A stretch of DNA of 6,741 nucleotides from Planctomycetota bacterium (GTDB taxonomy: Bacteria; Planctomycetota; Planctomycetia; Gemmatales; Gemmataceae), in the NCBI GenBank assembly GCA_018970845.1, contig JAGWVO010000198.1:1-6741 (forward strand), read 5' to 3'. Position 1 is the stretch's first letter; each line of letters opens with the position of its first letter. This document shows positions 1 through 5,144 of the stretch, one piece after another. Both the position numbers and the translations under genes were made by a program. The notes under the pieces are model-generated. The model did not search any database, was not told where the DNA came from, and saw only the letters and a program-made list of their open reading frames with translations.

Positions 1-661
1 GGGTCCATTCGGGGGTCTCCACGCGGTTGATCTCGGCGTGGCGGCGCATGAAATGCCTGGCCAGGTCGGGAATGTCGCTTTTCCGTTCCCTCAGGGGCGG
101 CAGGTAAACAGGCACGACATTGAGGCGGTAGTAGAGGTCGTCGCGAAAATGGCCCGCCTCGACCTCGTCCTCCAAGAGTTGGTTGGTGGCCGCGACCACG
201 CGGACATCCACCCTGATGGTCTTGCTTTCCCCGACGCGCTCGAACTCGTTCTCCTGCAGCACGCGCAGCAGCTTGACCTGCAGCTTGGGCGACATGCTCG
301 ATATTTCATCTAGGAATATCGTGCCGCCGTGCGCCGCCTCGAACCTGCCCGTCTTGTTCTCGATGGCCCCCGTGAACGCCCCCTTCACATGCCCGAAAAG
401 CTCGCTTTCAAGCAGGCTTTCATTGAGGGCCCCGCAATTCACGCGCACATAGGGGCCGTCGGAACGGTTGGACAGGGTGTGGACCGACTTGGCGATCAGT
501 TCCTTGCCTGTTCCCGTTTCCCCCACGACAAGGACGGTGGCCTGGGTCGGCGCCACGCGCCGGACAAGCCGGAAAATTCCGGTCATGGCGGGGCCTGAAC
601 CGACCACTCCCGGCAGCGGCGCGTCCGGATCACCTGCGACGGTTGGGTGGGGACGATTCAC
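1..661 (-). CDS. sigma54-dependent AAA+ transcriptional activator (bacterial enhancer-binding protein), no receiver domain, 3' end outside window
   Basis: The 220 visible residues form a sigma54-interaction AAA+ domain, the ATPase that remodels RNA polymerase-sigma54 closed complexes. Visible motifs in order: VVGSGPAM lead-in (19-26), Walker A GETGTGKE (47-54), the sigma54-contacting GAFTGA loop (94-99), Walker B GGTIFLDE (112-119), sensor I VVAATN (155-160), and the arginine-finger segment FRDDLYYR with R173 and R179 spaced as in PspF. PLRERKSDIP follows at 189-198. All motifs look intact, so an active ATPase is expected. The chosen start is the GTG at 661, overlapping the stop of the upstream sigma gene as GTGA. 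The ATG at 586 would cut off the conserved lead-in. Only about 18 residues precede the domain, so there is no receiver, GAF or PAS domain at the N-terminus, a PspF-like layout. The C-terminal part of the AAA+ domain and any Fis-type helix-turn-helix lie beyond base 1. Regulation must come from a partner protein, a C-terminal domain out of view, or expression via the operon. Confidence 0.93.
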   Translation of the reverse strand, partial: MNRPHPTVAGDPDAPLPGVVGSGPAMTGIFRLVRRVAPTQATVLVVGETGTGKELIAKSVHTLSNRSDGPYVRVNCGALNESLLESELFGHVKGAFTGAIENKTGRFEAAHGGTIFLDEISSMSPKLQVKLLRVLQENEFERVGESKTIRVDVRVVAATNQLLEDEVEAGHFRDDLYYRLNVVPVYLPPLRERKSDIPDLARHFMRRHAEINRVETPEWT

Positions 662-1527
662 GCGCTCGCCACCTTTCGTGCCGGGGGGTGTCCACCGACG
701 GTGGCGCCAAGGGAACGAACAAGGGCGATGTGCAGCGCCTCGACGATCGCCTCCCGAGGGGATTCCAGGCGCCCGTCGATCCGGTCGACCAGCGCCGTGA
801 AGCTTTCCTGGATCCGGACCAATTCACGGGAAACGGTTGACTCGGTGGTCGCGAGCGCCACGGCCGCCTCCTTCTGGTTGAGTCCATGGCGAAACCGCAG
901 GTCGGCCAGGGCCCGTTGGCGGTCGGTCAGCGTGACGAACCAGGCATCGATGGCCTCGTTGGCGTCGAAATCGCCACCCAGGTCGTCACCAGCGACGGCA
1001 ACGGGAGGACCGGGCCAGTCATCCTCATGGTCCAGCGGAAATGGCGAGCGGCTCCTACGGCGCAGCTTGTCGACACAAAGATTGCGGAAGGTGGCGACCA
1101 TCCATGGCACCAAGGGCTGGCGACCGGTGTACGCATGAAGGCGACCGGGACCGTTGGCACCCGTCAACAACTGCCCCCAAAATTCGTCAATGGCTTCCTG
1201 CCGGGCCGATTCGTCCCTCGGGAAGGCCCGCAACGCCTTGGCGGCCAATCGTTCGGTGAGAAAACGGCCCTCGCGGGCGAGCGTGGCACCAACCAGATGG
1301 CCCCAAGCCCTGTCACGAGTGGGCCGGCCCTCGGGATCATTCCAGAGACAGGCCCGGGCCAGCCACCAATCGGCAAGATGAAAGTTACTGCTGGAGGAAT
1401 CGGCAGGATGGGCAATTTTTTGATGGGTTTGGGCCAGGGAATGGGCCATGTAGGCGCGGGAAAGGGGAAGGCCGGGCCACAAAAGGCGGCCGGCGTGAAA
1501 CAGTCGGCTCTCGGATGGTAGCTGCAT
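658..1527 (-). CDS. ECF-like RNA polymerase sigma factor (sigma70 family)
   Basis: This 289-residue protein has the two-part ECF sigma layout. A region-2 segment lies around residues 80-157, with GRLHAYTGRQPLVPWMVATF and a following NLCVDKLRRR matching the conserved region 2 end that contacts the -10 element and core polymerase. A region-4 helix-turn-helix lies at about 198-245 (TLTDRQRALADLRFRHGLNQ, then KEAAVAL and TESTVSREL), which reads the -35 element. It is longer than a typical ECF factor (about 180-200 residues). Some 80 poorly conserved residues precede region 2 and about 40 follow region 4. The ATG at 1527 has a possible GGAGAG ribosome site 11 bases upstream. An internal ATG at 1449 (M27) is an alternative start without a clear ribosome site. 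It overlaps the downstream sigma54 activator by 4 bases, so the two are probably translationally coupled. No anti-sigma gene sits in the operon within view; the divergent gene is a zinc-ribbon membrane protein. The sigma factor fold is quite sure; ECF subgroup and targets are unknown. Confidence 0.85.
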   Translation of the reverse strand: MQLPSESRLFHAGRLLWPGLPLSRAYMAHSLAQTHQKIAHPADSSSSNFHLADWWLARACLWNDPEGRPTRDRAWGHLVGATLAREGRFLTERLAAKALRAFPRDESARQEAIDEFWGQLLTGANGPGRLHAYTGRQPLVPWMVATFRNLCVDKLRRRSRSPFPLDHEDDWPGPPVAVAGDDLGGDFDANEAIDAWFVTLTDRQRALADLRFRHGLNQKEAAVALATTESTVSRELVRIQESFTALVDRIDGRLESPREAIVEALHIALVRSLGATVGGHPPARKVASA

Positions 1528-1528
1528 C

Positions 1529-1543
1529 GAGAGCGAGGCTCTC
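1529..1543 (-). promoter_or_regulatory. small perfect hairpin overlapping the ribosome site of the sigma factor gene
   Basis: On the minus strand the sequence GAGAGC-CTC-GCTCTC forms a perfect 6-bp stem with a 3-base loop. It ends one base before the ATG of the sigma gene. Its 5' arm covers most of the only visible Shine-Dalgarno candidate, GGAGAG (1544 to 1539). If it folds in the mRNA it would hide that site. The pairing is seen in the sequence; the regulatory role is inference, and such a short stem may arise by chance. Confidence 0.35.
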
Positions 1544-1776
1544 CAGGCTGGACCAACGGGAAGTCAAGGAAAGGCGCGATTGGATACCACCGCATGCGGC
1601 GAATCCAACCCTCCCGGTGCCCTCCCATCAATCTATCGCCAAGACAACTCGGCCGCCATGGTCCTTGCGCCCAAGGAACTCCTTTGCCTTCATGCCATGC
1701 TGTCAAGTAGGATGTTTCCAACAGATCACACCTTGCCGGTGTTTTCCAAAAGGAAAGCTGGCAGCGCGGAAAACAT

Positions 1777-1781
1777 GGGAG
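1777..1781 (+). promoter_or_regulatory. ribosome binding site deciding the start at 1791
   Basis: GGGAG stands 9 bases before the ATG at 1791. The reading frame stays open upstream to 1515, but the upstream 92 codons look like random GC-rich translation and contain no domain. The zinc ribbon begins right after the ATG at 1791. The site and the domain boundary together fix this start. Confidence 0.7.
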
Positions 1782-1790
1782 TTCCTCCTC

Positions 1791-4403
1791 ATGAGCAAGT
1801 TCAAGCAGCAATGCCCGGGTTGCGAGGAGTTGATCACGCTTGACACCTCGCTCGTCGGCAAGAAATTCACCTGCAAGAAGTGCCAGTTCCGCTTTGTCGT
1901 CGAGGACCCGGCCAACCAGTCGGACGATGAGGATGACGCCCCGGAAGAACCCGCACCGAAGAAAAAGGGCAAGAAGGGAGACAACAACACCACCTTGCTG
2001 CTGGCCGCTGGGGGCGGCGCTGTCGGCCTGATCGTCGCAGGGGTGGTTTTGTATTTCGTGCTGTTTTCCGGCGGAGGAAGTCCCGCGCCGTCGCCACAAC
2101 CGGGGAACCAGCAGGCCAACGCCACTCCCCCCGGCGTGGTTCCCCCGCCGGGAGGCGAAGGAGGCGCTCCTGGCGCCAATGGAAATCCGGGCGGACCGGG
2201 CATGCCCAATCCGATGGACGGCGGGGCTGGAAAAGCGGGCGGACCGCAAGGCCAACCCGCCGATGGCGGCAAGCCGGCGCCAAGAAAGGTCGGCGCCGTG
2301 AGGCTCGCCAACGACACGGGCCTTGACCCGGCCAATTTCCTGCCGGCCGACACCCAGGCCGCCCTTGCCGTGCACCTCGACCGTGCCCGTTCCGGACCCC
2401 TTGGAGCGATCCTCTTCAACATGCCGGGAACGCTTGACCTCAACGCGATGTCCCAGGCGTGGGGACTTGACGCCGGCTCCATTCAGCAGGTAGCCGTGGG
2501 AATGAACCTCGAGGCTCCATGGACCCTCTGCGTCTTCAAGTTTCACGCCCCCGTCACCACCGAGCAATTCTCGACACTTTGGAAGTCCCAGCCAGTGAAG
2601 GTTGGCGGCGGCCGCGATGGCAAGGACACCATCCATGTTCTTGGCATCGACCTCGATACCAGCACGAACCTGGCGGCAAGGCTCGCATTCCTGATGACGC
2701 CTTCCCGTCGCCCGACGGCGCCGTTGGCCTTCTATCATTACGACCCGCACACCGTGGTGCTCGCCGACCGCTCACGCCTTGAAACCTATGTGAAGAATGA
2801 CATCGCTGGGCTCAAGCTCGATGCCCCTCCTCCCACTGTGAAGCCGGCTGCCGGCGTGGGTGGTTCGCCCGTCGGCGTGCCGCCTGGCATGCCTCCCGGA
2901 ATGCCCCCCGGCTCTGGTCTCCCTGGCGCCGATGGGGCTCCCGGCGGCGCTCCCCCCTCCGACGAAGCCGTTCCTCCTCCCCCTCCCCGATTCCTGAACC
3001 TGCCCCAAGCCGCCATGGAAGCTCTCAATGGCGTGGAATCCCTCAGCCTGGATCCCCAGGTCACCCTTTACGCCAGCCCGGAGGCCCTGAGAAATCCCTT
3101 GCTGCATCCATCCTTGAAGGATGGCTTCGTCAAGCGGATGATGACGGGCGATCTCCTGATCCTTGGCGTGCTGAAACCCGAGACCCTGTCGCTGGCCGCC
3201 AGCCTTCACCAGTTCCAGCCGGATTCCGTGAGCATGGCCGTCTTCACGGGAATGGAGAACCCGCCGCAGGTGTTTGGCGGTATCCTGACCGCGGCGCTGA
3301 AGTTCATGCTCCGCAACTCCCGACTTGATGTGAGCATCGCGGGCGCCCCGGGTGGAAACGCCGGAGGCATTTCCGGTGGCCCCGCTCCCGGCGGATTGCC
3401 CGCCGCTGGCCCTGGCGGTGGCGAAGGTGTTGGCGGCTTCGTCGCTCCCGGCGGTTCGGCTCCCGGTGGTGCGGGCGCCGATGGTTCGGCAACCGGCACC
3501 GGCCGCAACGGCACCATCAGCTTCAATGCCAAGAAAACCGGAGGCGAACTCCGCGTGGAGTTGAAGCGCGTGCCACCGGATGCCTTCAACGGCATGATGG
3601 AATACATTCGCGGCGTGATCGTTCAAGGCCGCGGCATGGCTGAAACATTCCAGCCTCGGAACGGAATCATGGAACTGGCCAACGCCCTGCGGCGCTATTC
3701 TGGCGAAAAGCAGGGTTTCCCAAGGGGAACCATCGGCACCGACCGCCCCGACCTTCGTTTGAGTTGGTTCGTCGATGTGCTGCCCTACCTGACCGGCACC
3801 GATTACGCCGGATTGGCCAAGCCCCTTGTTGACAAGGGGCTTTCATGGCGCGACAAGGAATTTGAAACAGTCGCTGCGCTGCATATTCCCGCCTTCGTCA
3901 ACACAGCAACGGCAACGAATACCCCGAGGGTTCAGCTCACCTCGGTTCGCGAGTCGCTTGGCGCGACCCACTTCGTCGGCGTCTCCGGGTTGGGCCTCGA
4001 CAGCCCCACCTTCGCCGTGGGGTCCGATCCAGGCAAGTTCGGCGTTTTCGGTTACAACCGCGCGACCAAAATCACCGATATCAAGGACGGGCCGGAAAAC
4101 ACGATCGCCGTGATTCAGGTGCCAAGCACCTCCCAGGGCCCCTGGGTGGCCGGGGGAGGCAGCACCGTTCGCGGCGTTCCGGATGGCGAGAATCCCGTCG
4201 AATCGTTCGTCTCCGGGGAATTTGAGAACCCCGCAACCAAGAAGAAGGAAAAGGGAACCATGGCCATCATGGCCGACGGCAAGGTTCGCTTCATCCCGGC
4301 CACGATCAAGCCGGAAACCTTCCGCGCCTTGTGCACGATCGCGGGCGGGGAAAAGATCGAAAAGCTCGATGCGGAGGCGCCCTTGGTTCCCGCCGGCAAG
4401 TGA
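1791..4403 (+). CDS. zinc-ribbon, single-pass membrane protein with C-terminal DUF1559-like domain
   Basis: 870 residues. An N-terminal zinc ribbon has C8-x2-C11 and C28-x2-C31. It is followed by an acidic then Lys-rich stretch (45-63, ending KKKGKKG) and one hydrophobic helix at about 69-92. The Lys cluster before the helix predicts the N-terminus inside and the large C-terminal part outside the cytoplasmic membrane. Three Gly/Pro/Ala-rich linkers (about 97-165, 342-399, 517-570) separate two unrecognised globular parts (about 166-341 and 400-516) from the end of the protein. The C-terminal part (about 624-858) resembles DUF1559: LSWFVDVLPYL (657-667), GVFGYN (751-756), ITDIKDGPENTIAV (761-774) and MAIMADGKVRFIP (824-836), the last like the family's closing DG-x-VRF element. 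The usual DUF1559 N-terminal pilin-like methylation helix is absent, as is the usual Cys-Pro-Ser-Asp stretch in the middle. It is transcribed away from the sigma operon and converges on the PII/pyk pair. Function is unknown. Cell-envelope or surface role is inference from topology; domain assignment is from motif memory. Confidence 0.85.
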   Translation: MSKFKQQCPGCEELITLDTSLVGKKFTCKKCQFRFVVEDPANQSDDEDDAPEEPAPKKKGKKGDNNTTLLLAAGGGAVGLIVAGVVLYFVLFSGGGSPAPSPQPGNQQANATPPGVVPPPGGEGGAPGANGNPGGPGMPNPMDGGAGKAGGPQGQPADGGKPAPRKVGAVRLANDTGLDPANFLPADTQAALAVHLDRARSGPLGAILFNMPGTLDLNAMSQAWGLDAGSIQQVAVGMNLEAPWTLCVFKFHAPVTTEQFSTLWKSQPVKVGGGRDGKDTIHVLGIDLDTSTNLAARLAFLMTPSRRPTAPLAFYHYDPHTVVLADRSRLETYVKNDIAGLKLDAPPPTVKPAAGVGGSPVGVPPGMPPGMPPGSGLPGADGAPGGAPPSDEAVPPPPPRFLNLPQAAMEALNGVESLSLDPQVTLYASPEALRNPLLHPSLKDGFVKRMMTGDLLILGVLKPETLSLAASLHQFQPDSVSMAVFTGMENPPQVFGGILTAALKFMLRNSRLDVSIAGAPGGNAGGISGGPAPGGLPAAGPGGGEGVGGFVAPGGSAPGGAGADGSATGTGRNGTISFNAKKTGGELRVELKRVPPDAFNGMMEYIRGVIVQGRGMAETFQPRNGIMELANALRRYSGEKQGFPRGTIGTDRPDLRLSWFVDVLPYLTGTDYAGLAKPLVDKGLSWRDKEFETVAALHIPAFVNTATATNTPRVQLTSVRESLGATHFVGVSGLGLDSPTFAVGSDPGKFGVFGYNRATKITDIKDGPENTIAVIQVPSTSQGPWVAGGGSTVRGVPDGENPVESFVSGEFENPATKKKEKGTMAIMADGKVRFIPATIKPETFRALCTIAGGEKIEKLDAEAPLVPAGK
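2079..2285 (+). repeat. Gly/Pro-rich linker 1 of the membrane protein
   Basis: Residues 97-165 are almost only Gly, Pro, Ala, Asn and Gln, with no regular repeat unit. It starts just outside the membrane helix and ends at the first globular segment, so it probably acts as a flexible stalk. Confidence 0.7.
2814..2987 (+). repeat. Gly/Pro-rich linker 2 with tandem PPGM units
   Basis: Residues 342-399 are low complexity. Bases 2880-2912 encode PPGM-PPGM-PPG, a short tandem repeat whose copies differ at third codon positions, and the linker ends in a run of six prolines within AVPPPPPPR (393-400). It separates the two unrecognised globular parts. Confidence 0.7.
3339..3500 (+). repeat. Gly-rich linker 3 with APGG units
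   Basis: Residues 517-570 are mostly Gly, Ala, Pro and Ser, with repeated APGG units (for example APGGSAPGG at 552-560). It interrupts what may be one globular region, since structured sequence resumes at about 572 with a beta-rich stretch before the DUF1559-like part. Confidence 0.65.
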
Positions 4404-4420
4404 TCCTTCACCAAGGGATC
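4402..4420 (+). terminator. weak stem-loop at the stop codon of the membrane protein gene
   Basis: GATCCTT and AGGGATC can pair into a 7-bp stem with one G-T wobble around a 5-base loop, beginning inside the stop codon. No run of T follows, so it is not a classic Rho-independent terminator. It could be a 3'-end stabilising hairpin or chance. Confidence 0.25.
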
Positions 4421-4802
4421 TTCACGCCCGTCACCGAAGACCCGGCTTGTCGGATCCTCGCTTGAGCCACCATCGGCCCCGCGGCGATTTGTCCTTGTAT
4501 GCGAAAAACCATGAAAACAAGGTGCCGGCGGATACAGAGTCCGCACGAAGTGTTTCTGTCGCAGGCTTCAAATTGATTCGACAATGGAAACCGGGCAGGC
4601 CGCGGCTGTGTCCCCCAACGAAGCGAATTCCAAAGCCAAGGCCGGTATTCCCGGCGCATTCAATCCGCCACTCAAATCGTTCGAGGTTCATAATCCGCGG
4701 AATCGGATACAACAATGAGCCGCCTGAGGGGCGCACTGGCATAATTGGGAAATGACTTGAAAACCTTGGGATTCAAACCATCCAAAAACAGGAAGACCGG
4801 CC
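4404..4802. other. convergent intergenic region without a supported gene
   Basis: These 399 bases lie between the 3' ends of the membrane protein gene (plus) and the PII gene (minus). Open frames here give translations with no recognisable domain and no good ribosome site. The stretch looks less GC-rich than the genes around it, mainly after about 4500. Small perfect stems are GCGGA-N7-TCCGC (4528-4544), followed by a weak TGTTTCTGT stretch, and GCCGG-N5-CCGGC (4641-4655). I found no strong bidirectional terminator, no tRNA and no repeat array. Confidence 0.6.
4528..4544 (+). terminator. possible stem-loop in the convergent gap
   Basis: GCGGA and TCCGC pair perfectly around a 7-base loop about 125 bases after the membrane protein stop codon. 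Only a broken T-rich stretch (TGTTTCTGT, 4551-4559) follows. It is the nearest thing to a plus-strand terminator in the gap, but the call is weak. Confidence 0.2.
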
Positions 4803-5144
4803 CTAAAACTCTCCTTCCCAGATCGTTGGAACGACAAATACCTTGCCATCGCCGATGCGCCCGGTTCGCGCCGCCCTGACGGCCCGCGCCGAGATCTCGT
4901 CAACCCAGTCGGCCGGAACCGCCAGGGAAATCTCGACCTTGGGTAGGAACGCCATGCTGTATTCCCCGCCCAGGTAGCGGTCGAGGTATCCCTTTTGGCG
5001 GCTGTAACCCTTCACCTCGCGGACCACACAGCCTGACAGTCCTTCCGGTCCCAGCTTGTCGGTGATGGCCTGGAGCACCGCTTCGGCCCTGAACGGCCGC
5101 ACGACCACCGTGACTTGCCGCCAGGCGGGCCTGCCGGTGCTCAC
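4803..5144 (-). CDS. PII-type signal transduction protein, C-terminally short variant
   Basis: 113 residues. PII proteins are trimeric sensors of ATP/ADP and 2-oxoglutarate that bind and control enzymes, transporters and regulators. Visible matches are the first strand VTVVVRPF (11-18), EVKGYSRQKG (43-52) at the base of the T-loop with R49, Q50 and K51, FLPKVEISLAVP (66-77), and the family C-terminal signature TGRIGDGKVFV (94-104). Deviations: the T-loop site is YLGGEY (57-62) instead of the Y-[KR]-G-[AS]-[AE]-Y pattern. Y62 still aligns with the uridylylated Tyr51 of E. coli GlnB, and the position of the cyanobacterial phosphoserine is Gly60. The protein ends nine residues after GKVFV, so the usual strand and C-loop carrying the ATP-contacting Arg101 and Arg103 are missing. 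About four extra residues lie in the first helix region (near 31-34). The GTG start at 5144 overlaps the pyk stop as GTGA with no clear ribosome site, so translation is probably coupled to pyk. The partner may be pyruvate kinase (inference). Confidence 0.88.
   Translation of the reverse strand: MSTGRPAWRQVTVVVRPFRAEAVLQAITDKLGPEGLSGCVVREVKGYSRQKGYLDRYLGGEYSMAFLPKVEISLAVPADWVDEISARAVRAARTGRIGDGKVFVVPTIWEGEF

Larger units (their letters stand above)
1528..1790. promoter_or_regulatory. divergent intergenic region between the sigma operon and the zinc-ribbon membrane protein gene
   Basis: No gene is supported in these 263 bases, and both flanking genes must have their promoters here unless promoters lie inside coding sequence. 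Visible structure includes an inverted repeat TCCTTG-N4-CAAGGA (1662-1677) followed by TCCTTTG (1680-1686), so CAAGGA can pair with either side. There is also ACACC-N5-GGTGT (1728-1742), flanked by two imperfect copies of GG(A)TGTTT(T)CCAA (1710-1721 and 1738-1749). A TTGACA-like -35 hexamer exists on the minus strand (TTGACA, 1707 to 1702) but no good -10 stands 16-18 bases downstream. On the plus strand, TTGCCT (1684-1689) and TAGGAT (1708-1713) are 18 bases apart, a weak match. No convincing sigma54 -24/-12 site was found. Confidence 0.45.

Noticed and set aside
886..1521. 211-codon plus-strand frame opposite the sigma factor
   Set aside because: It lies wholly within the coding region of the sigma factor on the other strand, and its translation has no recognisable motif.
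1749..1764. Sigma54-type promoter (GG-N10-GC) before the membrane protein gene
   Set aside because: The spacing fits, but the bases around GG and GC do not match TGGCAC and TTGC well enough to claim a site.
1515..1790. N-terminal extension of the membrane protein by 92 codons
   Set aside because: The translation looks random, while the ATG at 1791 has a GGGAG site and directly starts the zinc ribbon.
1164..2750. 528-codon open frame on the minus strand across the sigma gene, the divergent spacer and the start of the membrane protein
   Set aside because: It is antisense or out of frame to two genes with clear domains, runs through their promoter region, and its translation shows no domain. 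GC-rich DNA commonly leaves such long shadow frames open.
4678..4700. tRNA T-arm-like stretch GGTTCATAATCC
   Set aside because: The flanking bases do not form the 5-bp T stem, and no D arm, anticodon arm or acceptor stem could be drawn upstream.
4431..4742. 103-codon minus-strand frame and other frames in the convergent gap
   Set aside because: No ribosome site, no domain, and composition unlike the neighbouring genes.
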